The notes below the pieces were generated by a model that searched no databases, was not told where the DNA came from, and saw only the letters and a list, made by a program, of their open reading frames with translations. The translations under genes were made by a program, and so were the position numbers. Source: VBOC01 sp964512655 (GTDB lineage Bacteria; Bacteroidota; Ignavibacteria; UBA10030; SZUA-254). Taken from it: a stretch of 64,000 bases of DNA. The DNA lies in contig CAZEJT010000007.1 of assembly GCA_964512655.1 (NCBI GenBank), forward strand, positions 1 through 64,000, given 5' to 3'. This document shows, in pieces, positions 9,317 through 17,316 of this stretch (position 1 is its first letter; each line of letters starts with the position of its first letter).

Positions 9317-11770
9317 TCAGACGTCGAAGCGGAGGATCAGGCTCCAGATCGTGTCGTTGACCGGATTCGGATTCCCGAAGAGCTTGTGGTTCAGATAGAG
9401 GAAGAGCTGCGTCTGGGCGCTCAGATTCTTCAGGAAGTAATACTGGGCGGAAGCGTCGAGCAGGACGCGCTGGATATCCCCGAACGTCGGACTGACCGAG
9501 CCGCTCAGGCGCAGTCGGTCCTCAACGAGCCGGTACTGGGCGCTCCCGGAAAGGGTCGTGTAGGAGAGGTTCGTCTCCGAGGCCGGGGACCCGAATCCCG
9601 CGGCAAACCTGCTTGAGTTGACGATGCAGCTCAGGCTCGCCTGCAGAGGGATCACGAAGGTAGCGTTGTCGCTCAGGGCCACCGTGGTATTGCGCGTGTC
9701 GAGGTTCTTGACCGTATGGTCGTCCCTCCTAGAGGTGCTCACGCTGAGCGTCGCGCTGTGCCTCGCGCCGAGCGTGAACTCCCTCGCCAGCTGCACGAGG
9801 ATGCGGTCGGTCCGGTCGTCGACTGCATAGAGGGTGTCCGTCAGGCTCCTGTCGTTCACGTTGGAGGAGATCAGATAGGCCAGTGTCACGTTCGGGAGCT
9901 CGGTCCGGGGCAAGTACGAGACCCCGAAATTGGCCGTCGCTCCGGATGTGGTGGCCGCCTTGGTGCTCGATGTGTTGTCCTTCAGAAGCTCGAACCCTCC
10001 CGAAATGTAGAGACGCCTGTCCGCCAGACGGACTCGGTCGGAGACGTTGAACCCTCTCACGTCCGTGCGCAGGAACGGCTGGCCGAACGATTCGAAGCTC
10101 TCTCCGTGGCGCAGGTAGCCGAACCGGAACGCATTGTCGAAGTAATTGAGATCGAGCGCCGTCTCGTAGGCGAGTGTGGAGAGATCCTTCAGAGAAAGAG
10201 GCACGAGGTTCTGGTTCACCGTGATGAAGTGCGATACCAGGTCTCTCGTCTTGCGGATATCGCTCCTGTAGCTTTCCGAGTAGGTGGGATCCGCCCAGAT
10301 GGAGTCGATCTGAGCGTCGGTCAGCGTTCCAGGGGAGATGTCGCGGTTCGTCGCACTCACCGCCGCCTGTCCGGTGATAACGATGTTCCTCCTGTCGAAG
10401 GCCAGAATCATGTCGGACCCAATGACGAGGTTCTCCTGCGGCCTCGATCCGTAGCGGATCGAACCCATGTCGTCTGCCGACTTCAGGTAGCTGAGACCGA
10501 TCCGGGCATTCTCACGTCCGAAGCTCGGCCTGATGACCGTAAGATTGCGGTTGAATGTCCCGCTCATAAGCTGCGCCCACCGCGATGACGAGGCGTCGAA
10601 CTGCGCGAAATGCGCGGTGGAATCGCGCTGCTGCCAGGCAGCAAGGCTGTCGGCCGGGAAGGTCCTGATCGTGTCGCTTTCAATTTTCCGGACGATGTCG
10701 CCGTGCGAGACGTCGAGGCTGAAGATCCCCAGGCTCACGGAGCCGTCCACTCCCCGGACCCGTTTTCCGCTCATGATGAGGTCAGGATAGACCGGGTAGC
10801 TGTCGCCGTAGCCGACCCGCCCCCAGGGCGATTCGGCACCGATGAAAAACCTGTTCTGCGGCTGGCGCCGGTCGTTCTCTTCGTTGGTCGCGTAGAGCTT
10901 GCCGTTGAACCGGTACTGCTGGTAGGTGCCCGACGCCGTCACCGTCGCGCGGTTGTACGGCGTGATCTCGCTCGAAACGTTTTCATTCCGTGTCTCGAGC
11001 TGGACGCCGTAATTGTAGAGCCATGCTCCGGCGGGAGCGGCGGCAAATCTGGCGGCTCCACCCGAAACCCCGAAGCTCCAGGCATAATCCGTGAGGAGCG
11101 ATCCCTGTCTGTCGAACAGCTCGATCCGCACCCCGTGAGCTCCTCCCTCGGGGGGGTTCGGAAGGTTCTCTGACCTGAGGACGACAAGGCGGTCGGTAAC
11201 GACCGCCCGAGAGGAGATATCGGTTCCGTCGAGAAAAACCTTGATCGATCGCCGGTCGATGACCGTGTCGGAGGAAGCCAGCGCAAATGAAATCAGCATG
11301 TCTCCCTGATCGACCCGTTCGCCGGGCTCGGGAGACAGCACGGTAATCCACGGGTTTGCGCCGGTCTCGGGGGCCTGCAGATCGGCGCGTAGCGGATGAT
11401 CGGCCGCGTTTTCCAATGGAAAGGTCTCAGACGCGACCCCGTTCTTCAGGGTAAGAATGAGATAGTACTCGAGGAACGGGGGCGCGAGATCCGCGGCCGG
11501 GATCGACGCGGAGGCGGTGCTCCCGGCAATGGCCATTTCGGAGCGGCGGTAGTCCCGCTGCCCGAACTGCCTGTAAGCCACTTCGATGCGTTCGAGGAGA
11601 GACGCGCTGGAGAGCTCGGCTGTGATGGTCAGCGGCTGGCCGGGGATGTAGGAACCCGTGCTGACCTTGCTGATCTTGTCGGAGATCTGCGCCCGGAGCA
11701 AACCCGGACAGCAGAGAACGGCCGCGGCGAGCAGCACGCGGCGCAGAGAAAAACGCGTAGAAAGAATCAC
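9317..11770 (-). CDS. large predicted outer-membrane beta-barrel protein
   Basis: 817 aa. A signal peptide (residues 1 to about 27, ending RAQ) is followed by an N-terminal Ig-like or adaptor part (about 30-270; SPEPGERVDQGDMLISF looks like a bacterial Ig-like fold) and about 540 residues of alternating amphipathic strands typical of a barrel (YGVQLETRNENVSS, FGVSYLPRTELPNVTLAYLIS, final LILRFDV with the terminal aromatic/hydrophobic pattern of Bam substrates). I do not recognise a named family. It lies between the FecR gene and the cyclase, with only 3 bp to the cyclase, so it probably belongs to the same signalling unit. It is too large for a plain TonB receptor lacking an obvious plug, and I see no plug motif. 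Confidence 0.7.
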   Translation of the reverse strand: MILSTRFSLRRVLLAAAVLCCPGLLRAQISDKISKVSTGSYIPGQPLTITAELSSASLLERIEVAYRQFGQRDYRRSEMAIAGSTASASIPAADLAPPFLEYYLILTLKNGVASETFPLENAADHPLRADLQAPETGANPWITVLSPEPGERVDQGDMLISFALASSDTVIDRRSIKVFLDGTDISSRAVVTDRLVVLRSENLPNPPEGGAHGVRIELFDRQGSLLTDYAWSFGVSGGAARFAAAPAGAWLYNYGVQLETRNENVSSEITPYNRATVTASGTYQQYRFNGKLYATNEENDRRQPQNRFFIGAESPWGRVGYGDSYPVYPDLIMSGKRVRGVDGSVSLGIFSLDVSHGDIVRKIESDTIRTFPADSLAAWQQRDSTAHFAQFDASSSRWAQLMSGTFNRNLTVIRPSFGRENARIGLSYLKSADDMGSIRYGSRPQENLVIGSDMILAFDRRNIVITGQAAVSATNRDISPGTLTDAQIDSIWADPTYSESYRSDIRKTRDLVSHFITVNQNLVPLSLKDLSTLAYETALDLNYFDNAFRFGYLRHGESFESFGQPFLRTDVRGFNVSDRVRLADRRLYISGGFELLKDNTSSTKAATTSGATANFGVSYLPRTELPNVTLAYLISSNVNDRSLTDTLYAVDDRTDRILVQLAREFTLGARHSATLSVSTSRRDDHTVKNLDTRNTTVALSDNATFVIPLQASLSCIVNSSRFAAGFGSPASETNLSYTTLSGSAQYRLVEDRLRLSGSVSPTFGDIQRVLLDASAQYYFLKNLSAQTQLFLYLNHKLFGNPNPVNDTIWSLILRFDV

Positions 11771-11807
11771 TCGTGGACCCTCGTCACGATAGAGATTTCT
11801 TCCAGTG

Positions 11808-11829
11808 AGCGCACCCTTTAGGGTGCGCT
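11808..11829. repeat. palindrome of the CCCTTTAGGG family
   Basis: Stem agcgcaccc / gggtgcgct (9 bp) with loop ttta, in the 105-bp gap between the FecR gene and the barrel gene, both leftward. The core ACCCTTTAGGGTGCG is the same as in the tandem copies at 51034-51145. A second GC-rich inverted repeat (ggcgcc...) follows at about 11840-11852. Confidence 0.8.
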
Positions 11830-11875
11830 GCGTGGTTGGGCGCCAGGGCGCCGCGCCACGGCTATCTGCCGTTAC

Positions 11876-12580
11876 CTATTGTTTATATCTGAGCTTCAGC
11901 TCCTTCTTATTTCCCTGCGAATCCTTCAACTCAAGTTTCAGCTCATTCGTCGTTCCGCCCGTCGCGAGCTTGTTCGCATCCGCGAGCTCCTGCGCAGTCG
12001 CCTGGCGGGTCGTGATCGTGCCGTCCTGATCCGAGACCCCGATCTCTCCGGCGGCCACGTCGACATCCTTGTTGGACACGTTGTTATGGAAGCTGACAAG
12101 CCCTTCGGTCACGATCAGCGTGTCAGAGCCTTCTCCGCCGCTCAGCTTGCCCCTGGTCCCCCGGATCGAGGCCACAGACGTGGGAGAGGTAAGCCGGAAC
12201 TGCTCATCGCCCTGCTTGCGGAACTCGAATCCGAAACCGCCCCTTGTGAGCTTGATCGTCTTCGTGAATTTCCCGTCGATGGCAGATCCGTCGATGCTCA
12301 ATTCCGACTGCTCCCGGAGCCTCACGATGCTCCGGTCCATGAACTTGATGATTGCGAGCGAGTTCTTCTCCGTGCGCACGCGGTCGCCGTTGGAAAGAGC
12401 GTCGCCTTTCGCGGCCTTGCTCCATTCCGTCGTCTCCGATTTTTTCGTGACTTCCGGAATGACCTTCATGATGAGTGCCAGCGTTGCATCGTTGGGGCTG
12501 AACCCCGTGCCGGCGGCGGCAAAGAGCATGCAGAGCGCCGTCAACGCCGCCGTCTTCCAGTATTCACTCTGTGGTTTCAT
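11876..12580 (-). CDS. FecR-domain secreted protein
   Basis: 234 aa from the ATG at 12580, chosen because GAGG stands 6 nt upstream and a signal peptide follows (MKPQSEYWKTAALTALCMLF..). ATGs at 12586 and 12607 are in-frame alternatives; the last would overlap the upstream stop. Residues about 45-165 form a FecR domain: KGDALSNGDRVRT, SLAIIKFMDRSIVRLREQSEL, the SPTSVASIRGTRG signature and VSFHNN. Classical FecR is an anti-sigma regulator with a membrane anchor, but exported FecR-domain proteins without a sigma partner are common beside CHASE2 proteins. No sigma-factor gene is near. The lysine-rich tail (ELKLRYKQ) is of unknown role. A periplasmic sensing or cell-wall role with the cyclase is inferred. 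Confidence 0.88.
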   Translation of the reverse strand: MKPQSEYWKTAALTALCMLFAAAGTGFSPNDATLALIMKVIPEVTKKSETTEWSKAAKGDALSNGDRVRTEKNSLAIIKFMDRSIVRLREQSELSIDGSAIDGKFTKTIKLTRGGFGFEFRKQGDEQFRLTSPTSVASIRGTRGKLSGGEGSDTLIVTEGLVSFHNNVSNKDVDVAAGEIGVSDQDGTITTRQATAQELADANKLATGGTTNELKLELKDSQGNKKELKLRYKQ

Positions 12581-12603
12581 AGTCATCCTCGCGGCATCCC
12601 CGA

Positions 12604-13692
12604 TCATTCGAGCGTCAGATCGACTGTGTCGGTGATCAGTCTGAGCTGGTTCAGCAGGTCGAGGAGCCCGCTTTGCGTCAGCGTGGCATCGTTTAAGGAC
12701 GCGTCCCCGGTCCACTTGAAGCCGCCGTTCCTGATCTGCTCGAAAATGGCGTGGTACCGGCTGCCCAGCATCTCTTCGAGCTGCAGGAGGAGCGCGTCGG
12801 TGCTCGTACCCTGAAGCGACGCGGAGACCGAGAATTCCCCGATGGGACTCGAAACGTCGATGTCCGTCCCGCCGGCCACCCGCACCTTGCTCACCACTCT
12901 CCACACATACGACTTCCCGTCCTCGAGGGGCCGTCCGCCCGAATAGAGGAAGGAGTTCTGATTCGTCAGATCAACCTGGAGCATCGGGGGAACGCGGTCG
13001 ATCGCCTCTTCCCTCGACTGGCCGCTCAGAAGCTCGGCCACCGTCAGGACCGCCCTGTCGCCGTCCTGGTAAAATTCAAAGAGCGGGAATTCGTTCGTGA
13101 CCTCGCCGTCGCGCGGAGACCGCAGCTCTACCCGGGTGGGATTCGTCAGAATGATGGTCACGTCGTTGCTGGCAACTTCCCGGGCGCACGCGACGTCCGT
13201 CAGAGCCACATGGATGGTGTACCTTCCGGCAGGGAGATGGCCCGTCACCAGCGCCACATCCTGGATCCTCGACTTCGCGGCATCGTCGAACCTGAACGAG
13301 GTGCTCTTGATGTCTCCCCCGCTCCCCAGATTGAGGTTCGTGATCGTTCTGCCGCCGGGAGGCACCTGAAATTGCTGGGTGGTCAGTTCGACCGCCGAAT
13401 TGAAATTCCCCGAATTGTCGGCCAGCGCAATATCGATCGTGAGGTGAAGGACGGCAAGGACCGGGACGGGCTTGTTGTTGCCGAGGTTGATCGTAAAGAG
13501 AAGGTTCGTCCCCTGGAAATGCTCAAAATCGACGTCGGACAATGTCAGCTGCTGCGCAGCGGTGTGCGTTACCTGCATCGAGAGAGAACAGAGCTGAGCC
13601 CGGGTGACAGTCGCGCAGAGCACCGTCACCGCTGCGAGCCAGAGGCTCAATCCCCCGATTCCCCTCTTCGATTTCCCTATCCTCATTCTCAT
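12604..13692 (-). CDS. hypothetical exported protein, first gene of signalling cassette
   Basis: 362 aa. The ATG at 13692 is chosen: GGAG lies 5-9 nt upstream, a promoter-like element is at 13721-13749, and a signal peptide (MRMRIGKSKRG.. to about residue 32, TRAQ) follows. The mature protein starts with an Ig-like, strand-rich region (LTIDIALADNSGNF; GRYTIHVALTDVACAREVASNDV) and then a second domain (VELRSPRDGEVTNEFPLFEFYQDGDRAVLTV) that resembles fibronectin-like modules found before FecR proteins. The C-terminal 60 residues are helical. I do not recognise a named family. It precedes the FecR gene by 23 bp. Confidence 0.7.
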   Translation of the reverse strand: MRMRIGKSKRGIGGLSLWLAAVTVLCATVTRAQLCSLSMQVTHTAAQQLTLSDVDFEHFQGTNLLFTINLGNNKPVPVLAVLHLTIDIALADNSGNFNSAVELTTQQFQVPPGGRTITNLNLGSGGDIKSTSFRFDDAAKSRIQDVALVTGHLPAGRYTIHVALTDVACAREVASNDVTIILTNPTRVELRSPRDGEVTNEFPLFEFYQDGDRAVLTVAELLSGQSREEAIDRVPPMLQVDLTNQNSFLYSGGRPLEDGKSYVWRVVSKVRVAGGTDIDVSSPIGEFSVSASLQGTSTDALLLQLEEMLGSRYHAIFEQIRNGGFKWTGDASLNDATLTQSGLLDLLNQLRLITDTVDLTLE

Positions 13693-13720
13693 ATCCGCTC
13701 CATTCCCCTTGCCGATGCAG

Positions 13721-13749
13721 AGTATAGACAATTCCCGCACCTGGTGCAA
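13721..13749 (-). promoter_or_regulatory. promoter TTGCAC-17-TATACT for the signalling cassette
   Basis: The -35 is at 13744-13749 and the -10 at 13721-13726 (leftward), about 29 bp before the ATG at 13692. An 11-bp inverted repeat, gcacc-t-ggtgc (13737-13747), covers most of the -35, as an operator would. Confidence 0.65.
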
Positions 13750-13820
13750 TACACTCTAGTAATATCCCTCAATACAGGGTCAGATTCAACGGAGGGCGTG
13801 ATTTCGATCACACGAGGTGA

Positions 13821-15134
13821 TCAAAAACGCGAAATATCGTTGTATATGATGAAAGCCATGAACGCGAGAAGGAGGACAAACCCTGCCTGCTGGATCTTCA
13901 ATTTGACCCGGTTGGGGAGTTCGTGCCCGACCGCCTTTTCATAGAGCATCATGGCGAGGTGGCCGCCGTCGAGGGCGGGGATGGGGAGGATGTTGAGAAG
14001 TGCAAGGCTCATGCTCAGCATGGCCATGAAACCGAGGAATTCGAGCAATCCATGTTCGGCGCTCCGCGTGGCGAGCTGGGCGATGGCTATGGGGCCGGCG
14101 AACGATTCGCGGATCGAGGTCTTGCCTGCCACGATCTTATCGATCGTGAGATAGAACAGGTACACCGCCTCGCCGGTCCGCGCGAGGCCTGCCGGGAACG
14201 CTTCAAGAAGAGAATACTGTATCCGTTTGATCGGACCGATGTACGTGGGGTCGATCAGAATTCCGATGCGCCCTTCTCCCGAAACCATGGTCGTCCCTGA
14301 AAGGGTATCGGCGCCCCGCTTCCACCGCAACGTGATCGTGTGCCCCGCGCGTTCGTGGATCATGTCCGAGACCTGGGGGTATCCCACCCGCGCCGATTCC
14401 ACCTGAACGATCACGTCTCCGGGCTTGAGGCCGAGCTTCTCCGCCGGAGCGTTGGGATCGACCGCCTTGATCACTGGGATGAGCTGGGCCTCGACGATTC
14501 CGAACGGTTTGTCGGCCGGCGTTGCAGGTCCTTTCGCCGCGGAGAAGAGGGTCGTGCGCTTTCCGTCGCGGTCCACTTCGAACGTCATGTCGTTGCCGAG
14601 GTTCTCGATGTAGACCTGGCGTTCAACCCCTTCCCAATCGGAGACGGTCCGTCCGTTAATCGAGAGTATCCTGTCTCCCGCCAGAATGCCGGCGGTCGCC
14701 GCCGGGCTCTGCGGGACTACGTAGCCGACACTCGTGATCTCCTTCGTCACCTTTCCGTTCACGTAGCTGATGCCCCAGAAAATGCAGAGCGCCAGAAGGA
14801 CGTTCATGATCACTCCGGCGGAGATCACGAGGATCCTGTTGCCAAGCGGCTTGGCCCGGAACTCCCACGGTTGAGGAGGGCGCTCAAGGAAGTCTGTGTC
14901 GAAGCTCTCGTCCACCATCCCGGCGATCTTTACGTACCCGCCGATCGGAATCCATGAGATGCAGTAATCGGTCTCCCCGATCTTCCACCCGAACGCTCTC
15001 GGCGGAAATCCGATCGAGAAGCGGTCCACACGCATTCCGCTCAGCTTCGCCGCGAGGAAATGGCCCAGTTCGTGTATGAACACGAGGACGCCGAGAGTGA
15101 TCCCGGTATACAGAAACATGTTCAGGACCTGCAT
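13821..15134 (-). CDS. rseP: RseP-type intramembrane site-2 zinc protease
   Basis: 437 aa. First membrane helix carries the zinc-binding HELGH (about residues 21-25); two PDZ domains follow (about 135-220 and 225-300; QSPAATAGILAGDRI and APAEKLGLKPGDVI); the third zinc ligand is in ALDGG (about 390) in the third helix; a final helix ends the protein. RseP cuts anti-sigma factors and leftover signal peptides within the inner membrane. It starts 1 bp after the end of dxr, an arrangement common in many bacteria (dxr-rseP). A short gap separates its 3' end from the signalling cassette. No rseA-like anti-sigma gene is visible here, so its substrate is unknown. Confidence 0.96.
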   Translation of the reverse strand: MQVLNMFLYTGITLGVLVFIHELGHFLAAKLSGMRVDRFSIGFPPRAFGWKIGETDYCISWIPIGGYVKIAGMVDESFDTDFLERPPQPWEFRAKPLGNRILVISAGVIMNVLLALCIFWGISYVNGKVTKEITSVGYVVPQSPAATAGILAGDRILSINGRTVSDWEGVERQVYIENLGNDMTFEVDRDGKRTTLFSAAKGPATPADKPFGIVEAQLIPVIKAVDPNAPAEKLGLKPGDVIVQVESARVGYPQVSDMIHERAGHTITLRWKRGADTLSGTTMVSGEGRIGILIDPTYIGPIKRIQYSLLEAFPAGLARTGEAVYLFYLTIDKIVAGKTSIRESFAGPIAIAQLATRSAEHGLLEFLGFMAMLSMSLALLNILPIPALDGGHLAMMLYEKAVGHELPNRVKLKIQQAGFVLLLAFMAFIIYNDISRF

Positions 15135-15135
15135 G

Positions 15136-16299
15136 CTAGCCTCCTCCGGAGGGTTGCGCGGTCATTCTGCGGACATGCGCCCGCGTCACCCTGTCCGCCT
15201 CGATGATCTCGCCGAGGTCTCTCCCCGCGGACCTCGGGATTTTCTCCAGCGAGTCGCGGATGAGCAAGGGGATTTCGTGGAAGCCTATCTTCCTCTCCAG
15301 GAACAACTGCACCGCGGCTTCATTGGCCGCATTCAGGATCGCCGGCGCGGTTCCGCCGCGGTTAAGCGCGTCGTAGGCGAGTCCCAGGCACTCGAACTTG
15401 GCGAGGTCGGGTTTGAAGAATGTCATTTCCTTCAGTTCGGAAAAATTCACCCTCTCGTAGAGCGACGGCGCCCGCTCGGGATAGGTGAGCGCGTACTGGA
15501 TCGGGAGCTTCATGTCGGGCATCCCGATCTGGGCCTTTACCGAACCGTCGATGAATTCCACCATTGAATGGATGATCGACTGCGGATGGATAAGCACTTC
15601 GATTTTCGAAGGATCCAGGTCAAAGAGCCAGCGCGCTTCGATTACTTCGAGGCCCTTGTTCATCAACGTGGCGGAATCGATCGTGATCTTGTTCCCCATC
15701 CTCCACTTCGGATGTTTGAGCGCCGCGTCCACTGTCACCCTCGGGAATTCGGATTTATCCGTTGCGAGGAAGGGGCCTCCGGAAGCGGTCAGAATCAGGC
15801 GGGCGATATTCGATCGCTTCTCGCCGATCAGACATTGCATGATCGCGCTGTGCTCGCTGTCGACCGGAATGAGCTTTGCGTTGTGCTCTTTCACCATGCG
15901 CATGATGATCTCGCCGGCCACGACGAGCGTCTCCTTGTTCGCCAGGGCGACGGTCTTCCCGCGCCTGATCGCCTCAAGCGTCGGCCCAAGGCCGGCAAAA
16001 CCCACCAATGAGCTTATGACAATATCGATGTCCTCCCGGTTCATCAGCTCGCTGAGCCCCTGCTCCCCGGAAAAAACGCTGAGAGAGCCGTTGGTCATCT
16101 GCTTGAGCGCCGAGGCGGAGGTTCCGTCGAGGACCGCGACGCCGCTCGGCCGGAAGCGGCGGATCTGCTGCTGGAGGAGATCGATGTTGGTGTTGGATGT
16201 GAGGTATGCGACCCGGAACTCGTCCGGAAAATTCGCGATCACCTCCAGACTGCTGCGTCCTATCGAACCGGTCGAGCCGAGTATGCAGATGTTTTTCAT
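15136..16299 (-). CDS. dxr: 1-deoxy-D-xylulose 5-phosphate reductoisomerase
   Basis: 387 aa from the ATG at 16299 (MKNICILGSTGSIGRSSLEV), where the NADPH-binding GSTGSIG motif begins as usual at residue 8; an upstream in-frame extension to 16350 is not needed. Also visible: ALANKETLV, the metal/substrate-binding VDSEHSAI and TASGGPF. It converts DXP to MEP, the committed step of non-mevalonate isoprenoid synthesis, using NADPH and a divalent metal. It is the first gene of a pair with rseP (1-bp spacing). A polyprenyl synthetase that would use the products is at 27358. The leader holds a hairpin (16313-16350) behind a candidate promoter (16363-16391). Confidence 0.97.
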   Translation of the reverse strand: MKNICILGSTGSIGRSSLEVIANFPDEFRVAYLTSNTNIDLLQQQIRRFRPSGVAVLDGTSASALKQMTNGSLSVFSGEQGLSELMNREDIDIVISSLVGFAGLGPTLEAIRRGKTVALANKETLVVAGEIIMRMVKEHNAKLIPVDSEHSAIMQCLIGEKRSNIARLILTASGGPFLATDKSEFPRVTVDAALKHPKWRMGNKITIDSATLMNKGLEVIEARWLFDLDPSKIEVLIHPQSIIHSMVEFIDGSVKAQIGMPDMKLPIQYALTYPERAPSLYERVNFSELKEMTFFKPDLAKFECLGLAYDALNRGGTAPAILNAANEAAVQLFLERKIGFHEIPLLIRDSLEKIPRSAGRDLGEIIEADRVTRAHVRRMTAQPSGGG

Positions 16300-16312
16300 T
16301 CGGTAATAAAGT

Positions 16313-16350
16313 TTGTCCCGAATGCCGCAGAATAAGGGCAAACGGGACAA
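16313..16350 (-). promoter_or_regulatory. inverted repeat in the dxr leader
   Basis: TTGTCCCG (16313-16320) and CGGGACAA (16343-16350) form an 8-bp perfect stem with a 22-nt loop that would fill most of the dxr 5' leader, ending 14 nt before the ATG. It may be an operator or a leader hairpin. Confidence 0.5.
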
Positions 16351-16362
16351 TATTCTCCCAAA

Positions 16363-16391
16363 AAGGTACTCAAATCCCCCCTCTAAAACAA
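16363..16391 (-). promoter_or_regulatory. candidate promoter TTGTTT-17-TACCTT for dxr-rseP
   Basis: -35 at 16386-16391, -10 at 16363-16368, leftward, in the 102-bp gap before dxr. The -10 is a weaker match than others in the window. Confidence 0.45.
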
Positions 16392-16401
16392 ACGCCGGGG
16401 G

Positions 16402-17283
16402 TCAATCGTTCGGCTCAACCGGCCGCACAACGATTATTCCGGTGTACGCTGGGAATTTCTTTACGTGCTCCGCGAGGGTCTCGTGTGTGATCTGGACGGG
16501 AATTCCCACGTCCGGTGCGTGCAGGTACCGGAGCTTTCCGTCATCGGAACGAACAGCGATGCCGGTATGGCTGACGTCCAGACCGTCAATCTTTGTGGTA
16601 ATGGCGATGATATCGCCCGAATGTATTTTGGATTCAACTCGCGCGATTCTGGAAGCCGGTATGCGATAGCATTCGCGCATCGAGAGAGTATCCTCAGTCC
16701 TCTTGATCGCGGCAAACACAGTGTCAGAGGAAAGCTTTGGATAGGAGTTCCGGTGAGTCGACATGAAGTTGATAGTCTTTTGAAGCGGAACTCCGCCGAT
16801 CTCTTTCGTCACGTCCTTGACGATCCCCTTCCGCTCATTGTCGGCTATCCATTCTGTGAAGTAATTCAGCCGGCTCGGGTATCCGTCGATCACGCCCCCG
16901 CGATACCTCAGCTGCTGAAGCTCGCGCCGGTATGCATCGAACGAGAGTCGATTCCCCTTGATGCATCTCGATAGGGCGGCGGCGTTCTCGACGAGAGTGA
17001 CGCAGTCGAAGCTGTGGAGATCAGCGACCAGGGTTTCTTCTCCGGCGCCATCCAGCGTATGCGCTTCGTACGGCTTTCCGAGGAACCGCTCGCCTACAGA
17101 CCGCACGACTTCTCCGATGGGCTTATTGACGAGGGCGTGCTCGAAGGCGTAGGAGTAGATCTTGTTACACTCGGTCTGATCGGAGGTCTGAGCAAATCCA
17201 GCCGTCGTGGCCGGAAGAAGCGCAACGAGGCAACACGAACAAAAAACTTGTGTCACGCAGAGGCGTGGAGAAAAGTTGAGCAT
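16402..17283 (-). CDS. DUF1460 family, N-acetylmuramoyl-L-alanine amidase-like protein
   Basis: 293 aa with a signal peptide (residues 1 to about 31, TTAGFAQ). The family core includes RFLGKPYEAHTLD, the putative catalytic Cys in SFDCVTLVEN (about residue 94), RYRGGVIDGYPSRLNYFTEW, DVSHTGIAV with the likely catalytic His, and LRYLHAP. DUF1460 members have an NlpC/P60-like fold and are predicted to cut peptidoglycan peptides or act on N-acetylmuramoyl-alanine bonds; they are frequent in Bacteroidota and some proteobacteria. Length is normal for the family. It lies 33 bp after dnaB, probably with its own or a read-through transcript. Substrate is not known from sequence. Confidence 0.88.
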   Translation of the reverse strand: MLNFSPRLCVTQVFCSCCLVALLPATTAGFAQTSDQTECNKIYSYAFEHALVNKPIGEVVRSVGERFLGKPYEAHTLDGAGEETLVADLHSFDCVTLVENAAALSRCIKGNRLSFDAYRRELQQLRYRGGVIDGYPSRLNYFTEWIADNERKGIVKDVTKEIGGVPLQKTINFMSTHRNSYPKLSSDTVFAAIKRTEDTLSMRECYRIPASRIARVESKIHSGDIIAITTKIDGLDVSHTGIAVRSDDGKLRYLHAPDVGIPVQITHETLAEHVKKFPAYTGIIVVRPVEPND

Positions 17284-17316
17284 TCCGGGAAGGATCTCGA
17301 GAGCCGGTACACTCCC

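Noticed and set aside
8096..9616. 506-codon rightward frame opposite the cyclase and barrel genes
   Set aside because: High-GC antisense shadow; the leftward genes carry full domain signatures.
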